Translations under genes and position numbers: made by a program
NCBI GenBank assembly: GCA_963832725.1
Contig: CAWHVG010000005.1
Span: 2,604,001 to 2,668,000 of the forward strand
Length of the DNA stretch: 64,000 nt
Direction of reading: 5' to 3'
From: JAEZBP01 sp963832725
GTDB taxonomy: Bacteria; Myxococcota_A; Polyangia; Polyangiales; Sandaracinaceae
The notes under the pieces: generated by a model
The model's input: only the letters and a program-made list of their open reading frames with translations
What the model was told of the DNA's origin: nothing
The model's database searches: none
In this document: positions 1 through 8,939 of the stretch, in pieces
Layout: each line of letters starts with the position of its first letter
Numbering within the stretch: position 1 is the stretch's first letter

Positions 1-743
1 TCGTCGTCGATCTCCGCGGCGTCGACGCGGCCGCCGACGTGGATGTTGCTGCGGAGATCGCCGCCCTGCGGGACGCGCAGGATGGCGCCCAAAGGCTCGC
101 CGTCGAGCAGGAGGATGCGCTTGTCACCCTTCGCGATCTCGGGCAGGAAGCGCTGAGCCATCGCGAGCTGCGTCCCGCCGCGTGTGACCGTCTCGATGAT
201 CGCGTTGAGGTTCGGATCCTTCGGGTCGAGCGCGAACACGCCCTCGCCGCCGGCGCCGTGGAGCGGCTTGAGCACGCCGCGACCGCCGATGCGCGAGAGG
301 AAATCCTTGATGCGCGCCTTGTCGTTCGACACCAGCGTGTCGGTCATCAGGTCGGGGAAGTAGGTCGCGTAGATCTTCTCGTTCGCGTCCCTCAAACCTC
401 GCGGATCGTTGACCAAGAGCGTCCGGCCGCGCGCGTGCTCGAGGAGCAGCGTCGCGTAGAGGTAGGCGTCGTCGAAGGGCGGATCCTTGCGCATCAGGAC
501 GGCGTCGACGTCGCCGAGCTCGACGTCCTCGGCCTCGCCGAGCGTGATCGGCTGCGCCGGGTCGCGCCGGCAGGTCGCGCGCCGGACCCGGGCATACACC
601 CGGCCCGCTTCCACGAAGAGGTCGCTGAGGAGGCAGTGGTCGACGCGATGGCCGCGCTGCTCCGCCTCGAACATCAGCGCGAACGAAGTGTCCTCGTCGA
701 CCTTCACGGTCGCGGGGGGATCCATGACGACGACGATGCGCAT
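1..743 (-). CDS. gshB: Glutathione synthetase, C-terminus cut by window edge
   Basis: ATP-grasp ligase that joins glycine to gamma-glutamylcysteine in the cytoplasm, the last step of glutathione synthesis. About 247 residues are present of the roughly 315 usual. The N-terminus has the family start (MRIVVVMDPPATVKVDEDTS), then VNDPRGLRDANEKIY, and the ATP-grasp glycine-rich segment VLKPLHGAGGEGVF, followed by RFLPEIAKGDKRILLLDGEP and SNIHVGG. The frame is open without interruption from the ATG at 743 to the window edge. No strong Shine-Dalgarno is visible upstream. The gene points away from the pdx block, so the two are probably independent. Assignment is confident because all the diagnostic segments come in the right order. 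Confidence 0.9.
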   Translation of the reverse strand, partial: MRIVVVMDPPATVKVDEDTSFALMFEAEQRGHRVDHCLLSDLFVEAGRVYARVRRATCRRDPAQPITLGEAEDVELGDVDAVLMRKDPPFDDAYLYATLLLEHARGRTLLVNDPRGLRDANEKIYATYFPDLMTDTLVSNDKARIKDFLSRIGGRGVLKPLHGAGGEGVFALDPKDPNLNAIIETVTRGGTQLAMAQRFLPEIAKGDKRILLLDGEPLGAILRVPQGGDLRSNIHVGGRVDAAEIDD

Positions 744-827
744 GCGGACCTCGCGGTTCGGGAGTGTCCGCTCTAGCACTGGGGGGCGAGCCCGGCACCT
801 CGGCCCTCGGCGCTGAGCGCGGCGGCG

Positions 828-1004
828 ATGGGCGGAGGGAAATATCGGGTCTGGCGGCGTCCGTTCGAGTCCCTCGTGAGGCGGATCGTGCTCATCGCCG
901 CGCTCGTTTCGGGCGCGCTCCCGGCCGCGGCGCAGGACGACCTCACGCCGGCGTTCCTCGCCGCGGGACGGGCGCTGCTCCCCGACCGACTTCGCTGGCC
1001 CTGA
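828..1004 (+). CDS. Small ORF with signal peptide, possible gene remnant
   Basis: A 58-codon ORF begins at ATG 828, with an in-frame GTG further down that would start directly on a signal-peptide-like stretch: RRIVLIAALVSGALPAAAQD. The first 20 or so residues after that GTG have the charged, hydrophobic and AxA parts of a Sec signal. Only about 20 residues follow before the stop. It lies just upstream of the PdxR operator array and may be the 5' end of a truncated or frameshifted secreted protein. No function can be assigned. It could also be a chance ORF in high-GC DNA. Confidence 0.3.
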   Translation: MGGGKYRVWRRPFESLVRRIVLIAALVSGALPAAAQDDLTPAFLAAGRALLPDRLRWP

Positions 1005-1006
1005 GG

Positions 1007-1217
1007 TTGGACCCGCCTCCTCGGCGACGCGGCACGTCGACGTGCTCGGTCCAAGTTCCTGGTCGGCGCTCGGACGGCAGAACACGCTCCCCCGGGCAGA
1101 TTGGACCTCGTACGATTACCATATTGGCCCACCTCGAACGGTCCAAAGACGCCGATTGGACCACTTGATTGGCCACGAACCGGTGCTTGTCCATTGCTAC
1201 GAGCCGACCATTGGACC
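1007..1217 (+). promoter_or_regulatory. TTGGACC box array in front of pdxR (candidate PdxR operator)
   Basis: The octamer ATTGGACC occurs at 1100-1107, 1155-1162 and 1210-1217, exactly 55 bp apart each time. ATTGGCC variants sit at 1123-1129 and 1168-1174. TTGGACC is also at 1007-1013, and its reverse complement GGTCCAA at 1049-1055 and 1140-1146. MocR/PdxR regulators are known to bind direct repeats near their own and pdxST promoters, so this array is a natural candidate for PdxR control. The binding itself is inferred. Confidence 0.65.
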
Positions 1218-1241
1218 ACAACGAGGCTCGGAGGCGCCGTG

Positions 1242-2756
1242 ATGACGAGCCCGACCTTCGGCCTGCATGTGGAGCCCGGCGAGGCCGACCCGATCTACCG
1301 CCAGATCTTCGACCAGATCGCCGAGCGCATCCGCTCCGGCGCGTTCCCGGACGGCTTTCGACTGCCGCCTTCGCGCACGTTGGCCGCGGAGCTGGGGACG
1401 CATCGGAACACGGTGGTCCGCGCGTACGCCGAGCTGGAGGCCGCCGGGTTTCTGAGCTCGACCGTCGGCCGCGGCACGTTCGTTCGCGCGCCCCGCGGCG
1501 ACACGACGCCGGTTCCGTCCCGACCGCTCCCGCGCGGGCTGCCCTGGGCGTCGCTGGTGTCGCAGGCGTCGCGCACCGAGCCACTCAAGCGCTTCACCCG
1601 CCTGCAGCGCGAGTCGGTGGCGGGCGACGACGTCATCAACCTCACCCGCATGCAGCCGGCGCCCGAGCTCTTGCCGGTCGAGCTCTTCCGCCGCTGCATC
1701 GAGCACGTGCTGCGCACCAACGGCGAGAAGGCGCTCGGCTACGCACCAAAGGAAGGCTACCGGCGGCTGCGGGAAGAGGTCTCGCTCGATCTGGCGCGGC
1801 TCGGCGTGCCCGCGTCGGTCGACGACGTGCTGATCACCACCGGCAGCCAGCAAGGGCTCGATCTGGTGGCCCGCGCGCTCCTCGATCCGGGCGACGTCGT
1901 GCTCACGCCGGCGTCCACCTACGCGGGCGCGCTGCAAGTGTTCGCGGCGGCCGGCGCACGCATCACGGGCGTGCCCTCCGATGACGAAGGGCCCGATCTC
2001 ACGGCGCTGAGGCGGCTGGGCATGCAGCGGCCGAAGCTCGTCTACTTGATGCCGAACCACGAGAACCCGACCGGCCGGACCACCAGCGCGGCCAGGCGGA
2101 CTGCGATCCTGGAGTGGGCCCGCGACGCGCAGGTCGTGGTGGTCGAGGACGACTACGCGGCGGACCTCGAGCTGGAGCCCGAGCCTCTGCCGCCGGCGCT
2201 CCGCGCGATGGACGCGGACGTCGTACACGTCGGCACGTTCAGCAAACGGCTGATCCCGGCGCTCCGCATCGGCTACCTGCTGGCGCCGCCCGCGCTCAGG
2301 CCCCACCTGCTGGCGCTCAAGCACACCACCGATCTCGGCAGCTCGGGGCTCAATCAGCTCGCGCTCGCCGAGCTCCTGGAGCGCGGGTATCTGCGCGCGC
2401 ATCTGAACAAGATCCAGCCGGCCTACCGCACGCGACGCGACGCGCTCATCCGCGGTCTGCGGGCGCACCTGCCGAGCGACGTGCGCTGGCAGCGACCCAT
2501 CCGCGGCGTGTCGATCTGGCTGGAGCTGCCGGCCGAGATCGATCCCGAGCGGGTCTTCGAACAGGGCGTCGCGCGCCGCGTGCTGGTCGGGCCCGGCCAC
2601 GCCTACGCGGCCGACGAAGGGACGCGGCCGGGGGTAAAGATCAACTTCTGTCACGAACCGGAAGCGCGTTTGATCGAGGGCGCGCGCCGGCTCGGCGAGG
2701 CCATCGAGGCCGCCCGCGCTCAGCGCACGTCCGGCGGCGGTCTCGACCTGGTCTAG
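1242..2756 (+). CDS. pdxR: PdxR, MocR/GntR-type PLP-dependent regulator
   Basis: Transcription factor with an N-terminal GntR winged helix and a C-terminal fold-type I aminotransferase domain that senses pyridoxal phosphate. The HTH is at about residues 10-80 (IYRQIFDQIAERIRSG, LPPSRTLAAELGTHRNTVV, GRGTFV). The aminotransferase part has MPNHENPTGRTTS, VVVEDDYAADLELE and the PLP-lysine segment FSKRLIPALRIGYL. At 504 aa it is a normal length. ATG 1242 is chosen because GGAGG at about 1230 precedes it by 7 nt and homology begins there; an upstream in-frame ATG would add a non-homologous leader. It is followed by pdxS and pdxT on the same strand, so it probably controls pyridoxal phosphate synthesis through the TTGGACC boxes upstream. 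Confidence 0.9.
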   Translation: MTSPTFGLHVEPGEADPIYRQIFDQIAERIRSGAFPDGFRLPPSRTLAAELGTHRNTVVRAYAELEAAGFLSSTVGRGTFVRAPRGDTTPVPSRPLPRGLPWASLVSQASRTEPLKRFTRLQRESVAGDDVINLTRMQPAPELLPVELFRRCIEHVLRTNGEKALGYAPKEGYRRLREEVSLDLARLGVPASVDDVLITTGSQQGLDLVARALLDPGDVVLTPASTYAGALQVFAAAGARITGVPSDDEGPDLTALRRLGMQRPKLVYLMPNHENPTGRTTSAARRTAILEWARDAQVVVVEDDYAADLELEPEPLPPALRAMDADVVHVGTFSKRLIPALRIGYLLAPPALRPHLLALKHTTDLGSSGLNQLALAELLERGYLRAHLNKIQPAYRTRRDALIRGLRAHLPSDVRWQRPIRGVSIWLELPAEIDPERVFEQGVARRVLVGPGHAYAADEGTRPGVKINFCHEPEARLIEGARRLGEAIEAARAQRTSGGGLDLV

Positions 2757-2915
2757 CAGTCCGTCGAAGTACCGAGCCCGAAGGCTTTTGGAGCGCGACG
2801 GCCCGGCTCATCTAGCTCGGCGACGTGGAGAGCAACCGGAGACGTGCGGTGCGACCGGCGCCGCGCGAACGGATCGGTCTGCCCTGGCAGGCCGCGAAGA
2901 ACGATGGAGAAGACG

Positions 2916-3797
2916 ATGAACGAGAGCACGTGGACGACGAAGGTGGGCCTCGCCGAGATGCTGCGCGGCGGAGTCATCATGGACGTGGTGGACGCCGAGC
3001 AGGCGCGCGTCGCGGAAGAGGCGGGCGCGGCAGCGGTGATGGCGCTCGAGCGCGTGCCGGCGCAGATCCGCGCCGAGGGCGGCGTGGCGCGGGCGAGCGA
3101 CCCGGCGATGATCCGCGAGATCCAAGCGGCGGTGACGATTCCGGTGATGGCCAAGTGCCGGATCGGCCACGTGATGGAGGCGCGGATCCTGGAGGCGCTG
3201 GAGGTCGATTTCGTCGACGAGTCGGAGGTGCTCACGCCGGCCGACGAGCGGCATCACGTCGACAAGCGCGCCTTCCGCGTTCCTTTCGTGTGCGGCGCCA
3301 CCAACCTGGGCGAGGCGCTGCGGCGCATCGCGGAGGGCGCGGCGATGATCCGCACCAAGGGGGAGGCCGGGACCGGCGACATCAGTCAGGCGGTGCGCCA
3401 TCTGCGCGAAGTGAACGGCGCCATCCGGCGACTCTCTGGGCTCGGCGAAGAGCAGCTCGTGACCGAAGCGCGCGAGCTGGGCGCGCCGCTCGATCTGGTC
3501 CGGAGCGTGGCGCGCGAAGGGAAGCTGCCCGTTCCACAGTTCGCGGCCGGCGGCATCGCCACGCCCGCCGACGCCGCGCTCGCCATGATGCTCGGCGCCG
3601 AGTCGGTCTTCGTCGGGAGCGGCATCTTCCTGTCCGCCGATCCGCCGCGCCGTGCCCGCGCCGTCGTCGACGCCGTCACCCACTGGAAGGACGCGGCGAA
3701 GCTGGCCGAGATCAGCACCGGCCTCGGCGAGGCGATGCGCGGGACCGAGAGCAGCAAGCTCGAGCCGTCGGCGCAGCTCTCCGCGCGCGGGTGGTGA
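2916..3797 (+). CDS. pdxS: Pyridoxal 5'-phosphate synthase subunit PdxS
   Basis: Synthase subunit of the deoxyxylulose-5-phosphate-independent B6 pathway. It condenses ribose 5-phosphate, glyceraldehyde 3-phosphate and ammonia to PLP on a (beta/alpha)8 barrel, in a dodecamer with PdxT. The two catalytic lysines are present in MAKCRIGH (Lys80) and RTKGEAGTGD (Lys148), as is the IMDVVD segment. At 293 aa it matches the family (290-294). ATG 2916 has GGAGA 5 nt upstream; ATG 2904 in the same frame is possible (adds four residues). It lies about 160 bp after pdxR, and pdxT starts 2 nt after its stop, so pdxST form an operon. Confidence 0.95.
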   Translation: MNESTWTTKVGLAEMLRGGVIMDVVDAEQARVAEEAGAAAVMALERVPAQIRAEGGVARASDPAMIREIQAAVTIPVMAKCRIGHVMEARILEALEVDFVDESEVLTPADERHHVDKRAFRVPFVCGATNLGEALRRIAEGAAMIRTKGEAGTGDISQAVRHLREVNGAIRRLSGLGEEQLVTEARELGAPLDLVRSVAREGKLPVPQFAAGGIATPADAALAMMLGAESVFVGSGIFLSADPPRRARAVVDAVTHWKDAAKLAEISTGLGEAMRGTESSKLEPSAQLSARGW

Positions 3798-3799
3798 GC

Positions 3800-4516
3800 A
3801 TGGAACGCGGGGCGAAGATCGGCGTGCTCGCGCTGCAGGGAGCGTTCGATGCGCACGCGCCGATGCTGCGGCGGATCGATCGCCAGCCAGTCGAGGTCCG
3901 GCGCGCCGAAGACCTCGCGGGCTGCCGGGGACTGATCCTGCCGGGTGGCGAGAGCGGCGTTCAGCTCCGTCTGCTCGAGCGGGATCGGCCATTGAGAGAA
4001 GCGCTTCGCGAGCTGGTCGGCACCGGCGCGCCCGTCCTCGCCACATGCGCCGGGCTGATCTTGGCGGCGCGCCAGGTGCGCGAGCCGCAGCAGAGCTCGA
4101 TTCGCTTCCCCGGACCGAGCACCGGCGAGCGCAACGTGTCCGGATTTCATTCCGACGCGAGGAGGAAATACCGAAGCATGGTCGACGAGCAGACGGACGG
4201 AGAGCGAGCGCGTTCCGCCGCAAGGGCGACGGGAGAGGTTGTGAATCGAGCTCCTGGCTTCGGATGGCTCGACGTCGCCGTCCGCCGCAACGGCTGGGGT
4301 CGCCAAGTCCACAGCACCGAGGCGGTGGCCGACGATGGGAAGACGCCGCTGATCCTGATCCGCGCGCCGCGCATCGAAGAGGTCGGCCCGCGCGCGAGCG
4401 TCGAGCTCACCTACCGCGGCGAGCCCGTGCTGGTTCGCCAAGGCGCCGTCTTCGGCGCGACCTTCCACCCCGAGCTGACCGGCGCGCCGACCCTGCACGC
4501 GAGCGTGTTCGTGTAG
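3800..4516 (+). CDS. pdxT: PdxT glutaminase subunit with a ~55-residue insertion
   Basis: Class I glutamine amidotransferase that supplies ammonia to PdxS. The catalytic triad is present: Cys83 in LATCAGLI, and His223 and Glu225 in FHPEL. At 238 aa it is clearly longer than the usual 185-200. The excess is a block at about residues 98-152 (nt 4091-4256), between LAARQVREPQ and GFGWLDVAVRRNGWGRQ, which are normally almost adjacent. The oxyanion-strand motif reads GGESG where GGEST is usual. The block is in frame, hydrophilic and Arg/Ser/Glu-rich. Start ATG 3800 follows pdxS immediately; a GTG at 3794 overlapping the pdxS stop is an alternative. The inserted block may be a lineage-specific loop or an inserted repeat. 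Confidence 0.85.
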   Translation: MERGAKIGVLALQGAFDAHAPMLRRIDRQPVEVRRAEDLAGCRGLILPGGESGVQLRLLERDRPLREALRELVGTGAPVLATCAGLILAARQVREPQQSSIRFPGPSTGERNVSGFHSDARRKYRSMVDEQTDGERARSAARATGEVVNRAPGFGWLDVAVRRNGWGRQVHSTEAVADDGKTPLILIRAPRIEEVGPRASVELTYRGEPVLVRQGAVFGATFHPELTGAPTLHASVFV

Positions 4517-4915
4517 ATCGTCCGGCGGGTCGACCCCGGGCCGCCAACGCGACCCCGCGGCCGACGAGAGCCCCGTCGCGCTGCGGCACCAGCGCCGGGC
4601 GGAGGTCGGGCCTCCACGCTCTCGGTGCGCTGGTCGTCCATCCACGCGCGGAGCCGCGCCTCAAGCAGCGAGTGCAAAGGACCTCGGAGCGTGGGGACCG
4701 CATGGCAGCCACTTCGGAGATCAGCCCGTGACCTGCAGCCCGACCCCCGCGCCGGGCCGGGCCGTGAGAGATTCCGCGAGATTGGCGAGATTCCGATCAG
4801 CGGACCCCTCGGACCGGTCCAAGGTTGCTCAATCCTGATCACGAGGGCCAGCTGATCGCTCGGAGCCGGCCCTGGATTTGAGTTGGATTGAGCGCGGGGC
4901 CCGGCAAACTCCATC
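4517..4915 (+). other. Intergenic stretch, no recognisable gene
   Basis: About 400 bp between pdxT and the M15 peptidase gene. Short open frames exist on both strands but none has family-like composition, a ribosome site or a plausible N-terminus. No clear terminator with a T-tract is visible. Confidence 0.5.
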
Positions 4916-6605
4916 ATGACCCATCCGTCGAGAAACCTCGCGAGCCGGGCTCAGTTCGTGGCGCCGCTCGTGGCGCTCGTGCTCTCTGTGCCGGGCGCCG
5001 TCAGGGCAGACGTGGGCTCCGCGGCCGACGGCGCGCACGGGTGCTCGACGTCCACGGTGTTCGGCTGGGGTCTCGACGCGCAGCTCGCCCGCGCGGAGTC
5101 GTGCATGTACCCGGACGCGCTCGTCCCGGTGTCGGCAGGGAGCGGGCTGAGCTTCGCGAGCGCCTCCCTGCGCTACGCGACGCCGGAGACCCGCAGCGCC
5201 CTCTACTCCGCGCGGGGGCATGTCTCGTTTCGGGTCAACTCGGCGTTCCGTACCGTGCTCGAGCAGTACTGGCTCTACACCGCGCGAAGCCCCGCGTGCG
5301 GCTCGGTGGCGACGCCCGGCAGCAGCAACCACGAGTCGGGCAGCGCCGTCGACGTTCACGAGTACAGCGCTGCGCGCTCGGCGCTCCTCGCGGCCGGATG
5401 CACCTGGCCCAACTACCCGCACGACCCGTGGCACTTCAACTGTCTGCCCCGCAGCGCGCCGCGGAGGACCGTGCTCGTCTTCCAGCGACTGTGGAACCTG
5501 AACCACCCGGACGATCGCATCTCCGAGGACAACGTCTGGGGTCCACAGACTCGCGCTCGCTTGCGAGCCACGCCCACGGCGGGCTTCGTGTACGACGGCT
5601 GTAGCTGCGACGACACTGCGGGACAGTTCACGTTCAGCTGCGATGGTGTCAACGCCGGAGCGCACTGCGTCTCGATCAACGAGCCGGGTGACCCGGACGG
5701 GTGGGCGAACGACTATCTCTGCACCGACACCGACGTAGGGTTTCAGTGGAGCTACAGCGGGCCGATCGACGGGATGCGGTGTACCAACGTGACGGAGGGA
5801 TTGCAGCCACGAGACCGAGTCCTCCGCGTGGTCGGACAACTACGCGTGCATCCCCGAGGACGCACCCTTCGAGCTGCAGTGGAGCAGCTCCGGCCCGATC
5901 GACGGTTGGTCGTGCGTGAACTGGAACGAGCCGCTCGACCAGGGCACATGGACCGACAACTATCTTTGTTCACGCGCGCTCCATTGCTGGAACGCGGGGG
6001 GCTTCACGTTCTGCAACAACGGACCGAGCGACGGGATGAGCTGCGTCGCTCTGACCGAACCGGATGATCCGGACACGTGGAACGACAACTACTTCTGCTC
6101 CACCGACGACGTCGGCATGGTGTGGAGCAACAGCGGCGCGGTCGACGGAATGCGCTGCACTCCGGTCGAGGAGCCCAACGACACCGAGCTCGATGCATGG
6201 TCCGACGACTTCATCTGCCTGCCCGAGGACTCCGCGTACGAATTCGTATGGAGCGACGTCGGGCCCATCGACGGCATGGACTGCGTGCGTTGGTACGAGT
6301 CGCGCGAAGCAACGCAGGGCTGGGACGACAATTACCTGTGCGTCCACCCTGCGCCGGCGCCGCCCCCCGATGCCGATGGCGGAACCGAGTTCATGGCCGG
6401 CGGTGACGCCGGCGGTGGATGGTCGCACCCGGACGCCAGCATCGCCCAGGACGCCAGCATCGCTCCGGACGGCGGACCGAAGCCGCTGAGCGGCGGGTGC
6501 GCGTGTCGGGTGGAACCTCGACGGTCCTCCGGTGATGGCGCGATCCTGCTGCTCCTCGCAGGGCTGGGTTGGATTGCCGGGCGGCGGCGCCGCCGCGCGG
6601 GTTGA
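4916..6605 (+). CDS. Secreted M15/VanY-type peptidase with WSxxGPIDGMxC repeats and MYXO-CTERM-like tail (frameshift)
   Basis: Predicted extracellular peptidoglycan peptidase, about 560 aa once one frameshift near 5795-5811 is bridged. Order of parts: signal peptide (residues 1-32, ending near GAVRA); an M15-type metallopeptidase with zinc-ligand motifs SNHESGSAVDV and DPWHFNC; a short peptidoglycan-binding-like helix (RISEDNVWGPQTRARL); about six Cys-containing repeats of the type DxWxDNYxC...WSxxGPIDGMxC; an Asp/Ala linker; and a C-terminal tail of GGCACRVEP, a hydrophobic stretch and RRRRRAG. That tail resembles MYXO-CTERM surface-sorting signals. The repeats continue in phase across the break, which argues for an indel and not two genes. 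Substrate is inferred from the family. Confidence 0.75.
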
Positions 6606-6845
6606 GCGGAGCGATAAACGGCCCGTCACGAGGCGACGCCGTCCGAGGCGGCGCCGTCTCGGCTTCTGATGCACGGACGAGAAGCCCTCTCCTGATTGCG
6701 GTGGGTAGGGCTCGAGCGAGACACCCGATCTGCGAACGCATCGCCTCGGCCTGAGCGACAAGAGCATCGCCAAGGTCTCGCCACGCTGCGCGGGCCGGCG
6801 AAGACCGACGCCCGGCGTGGTCGGCGAGACCGACGAGTCGGGCTC

Positions 6846-7556
6846 TCAGCGAGCGCGTGCTTCCCGCTCGGGCCCGGGATCGGGGAGCATGGCGGCGGCG
6901 TTGCGCATCTCGTCGTCGCAGAACTCGCGCCACTGATCGAGGCTGTGGGCGGGGGCCGCGCCCGCGGCGCCGGCGCAGCTCCCGAACGCGTCCAGGGCAC
7001 GCTGCCACAAGGGGCCGGTAGCGTTGCGGAGCGCGCTCTGGAACGCGTGGGCACGGTCCGGCTCGACGGCGAAGATGCTCGGGGTGGGGATGCCGCGCAG
7101 ATCGAGCGCGAAGCGCGAGTAGGCCAGACCGAGCAACGCGGACGCGACGACGCTCACTTCACGCCGACCCATCCGCGCACGCTCCAGGGCGTGCTGAGCG
7201 GCGCCGACCGCCTGCGCGCGGCGCTGCATCCAGCCGGTGAGCTCCTCGTCGGCCCATACCTCGACCTCCTCCGCTTCGCCCGTCGGTGGGTGCGGGGTGG
7301 GCATGGAGAGAGCCAGGCTCGCGCGGCGCCAGCCTTCCTCGAGCTCGGGATCGTCCGGCTCCACGTCGAGCGGCATGCGCGGGAGCACGATGCCGCCGAT
7401 GCTGGCGTGCTCGTCCTCGTCCGGGAGGTCGTCGTAGGGGAGAGGCGGCGCCACCGGCGGCGGTCGACCGCACGCGAGCAGGCCGAGCGCGATGGCGATG
7501 ACGCCGACGCGATGCCGGATCGCATAGCCGGTGAAGCCCTCGCGCGACCGCTCCAT
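6846..7556 (-). CDS. Hypothetical lipoprotein
   Basis: A 236-aa protein of unknown function. A basic start (MERSREGFTGYAIRHR) leads to a hydrophobic segment ending in a lipobox, LGLLACG, so it should be exported and lipid-anchored at Cys29. A Pro/Asp/Glu-rich linker follows, then a mostly helical domain with RRAQAVGAAQHALERARMG and SALLGLAYSRFALDLRG. No enzyme motif is visible. It sits upstream of the serine hydrolase gene on the same strand, but 107 bp separate them and there is no evidence of a joint role. A GC-rich hairpin at about 6630-6662, between this gene and the convergent M15 gene, may help end transcription. Confidence 0.7.
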   Translation of the reverse strand: MERSREGFTGYAIRHRVGVIAIALGLLACGRPPPVAPPLPYDDLPDEDEHASIGGIVLPRMPLDVEPDDPELEEGWRRASLALSMPTPHPPTGEAEEVEVWADEELTGWMQRRAQAVGAAQHALERARMGRREVSVVASALLGLAYSRFALDLRGIPTPSIFAVEPDRAHAFQSALRNATGPLWQRALDAFGSCAGAAGAAPAHSLDQWREFCDDEMRNAAAMLPDPGPEREARAR

Positions 7557-7663
7557 GCCTCACCGGCTTAGCATGGCGGAGCGAGCGGATCCCGACCGCC
7601 AACCCGGGACCGTCGTCGCTTTTCGCCGCGTCGAACGCCACGAGACAGGAGCCGGCCTCGCGC

Positions 7664-8815
7664 TCAGGCGAGACTGCGGCAGAGCGCGTCGTGGAAAGCA
7701 GGGCGCAAGGCGCGGATTCCCTGGACGTTCTGGCGGCCGTGATAGGTCCGGTTCGTCAAGAGCGCGACCGAGAGGCGGCGGTCCAGATCGATCCAGAGCG
7801 AGCAGCCGGTGAAGCCGAGGTGGCCGATGGCGCCTTTGGGTCCTCTGCCGAGCTGGCTGCCAGCGCTCGAGCCCTCCGGCGCCACACGGTCGAAGCCGAG
7901 GCTGCGCGGCGGGCCGTCAGCCGGATCGATGGGCACGAACGAGCGCAGGACCTCGCCGCTGCCGAGCCGCGCCGCGCCTTCGAGCTCTTCGATGACGAGC
8001 CAGCCCAGCGAGGCCAATGCGCGCGCCGTCCCGAACACGCCCGCGTGTCCCGCCACGCCACCCATCGCGAACGCGTTGTCGTCGTCGACGCGACCGACGT
8101 CGTCGCGCCTTTCTTGCGGCGGCACGCGGTAGAGCGACTCTTGTCCCGGCGCCGGCTCGCGGGGGCGGGTGCGGCCGGTCGGCAGGACGTGACGACCGTC
8201 CATCCACCGGCTCGGCGCGCTCAGATCCACGAACCCGAGCTCCTCCTCCAGCCCGAGCGGCTCGAAGACGGCTTCTCGCGCGACCGCGTCGAGGCACGTG
8301 CCCGCGACCTCCTCCACCAGCGCGCCCAGCGTGATGAAGCCGAGATCGCTGTAGACGCGGCGACCGGGTTTCTCGAGCGGCGCGTCGAGCACGCACTCGA
8401 CCACGTGCCGGCGGGCGAGCGCCCACATTTCCGGACTCGGCGAGGCGTCCTGCTCGAAGAGCGCGGCCGTCTGCGGATCGTCCATCACCTCGACGAAAAG
8501 CGGCGCCCACGCCGGCATCCCGCTCCGATGCCCGAGCAGCTCGCGGACGGTGACACGGTCTTTGCCGTTCGCGGCGAAGCGCGGCAGCCAGCGCGCGACC
8601 GGCGCGTCCAGGCTCAGCTCGCCGCGCGCGATGAGCTTCGCCACTGACAGCGTCGTCGCCGCCACCTTGGTGACGCTCGCCACGTCGAAGACGTTGCTCG
8701 GCTCGGCGCCGTGCGCACTCTGATGCACCACGCGGCCATCGACGATCGCACACGCCGACGCGGCAGGCGGGTGGCCCGATCCCACCGCCTCCTCGAGCAG
8801 CGCGCCGGGGGTCAC
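7664..8815 (-). CDS. Class C beta-lactamase-fold serine hydrolase
   Basis: Serine hydrolase of the beta-lactamase/penicillin-binding-protein fold. The nucleophile motif is ASVTK (SxxK), the second motif is YSDLG in the YxN position, and GHLGFTG stands in for the KTG/HxG motif. Other family segments are LLGHRSGMPAW and GGVAGHAGVFGTA. No signal peptide is visible, so it may be cytoplasmic. GTG 8815 is chosen because GGGAG lies just upstream; a TTG at 8830 would add five residues. It lies directly downstream of the AmpG permease gene on the same strand, which suggests a role in handling imported cell-wall fragments. That role is inferred; esterase or peptidase activity is equally possible. Confidence 0.85.
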   Translation of the reverse strand: MTPGALLEEAVGSGHPPAASACAIVDGRVVHQSAHGAEPSNVFDVASVTKVAATTLSVAKLIARGELSLDAPVARWLPRFAANGKDRVTVRELLGHRSGMPAWAPLFVEVMDDPQTAALFEQDASPSPEMWALARRHVVECVLDAPLEKPGRRVYSDLGFITLGALVEEVAGTCLDAVAREAVFEPLGLEEELGFVDLSAPSRWMDGRHVLPTGRTRPREPAPGQESLYRVPPQERRDDVGRVDDDNAFAMGGVAGHAGVFGTARALASLGWLVIEELEGAARLGSGEVLRSFVPIDPADGPPRSLGFDRVAPEGSSAGSQLGRGPKGAIGHLGFTGCSLWIDLDRRLSVALLTNRTYHGRQNVQGIRALRPAFHDALCRSLA

Positions 8816-8939
8816 GCGGGCTCCCGCCAAGCGCTGCGCTCGCCGGCGGAGCGCGCGGGCATCGACGGCTCGGCGATACGAGGGAGCGAGGCCCTTCGGT
8901 CCGTTCCCGCAGCGCTCGGGCCGCTCGAAAGGGCGTCGA

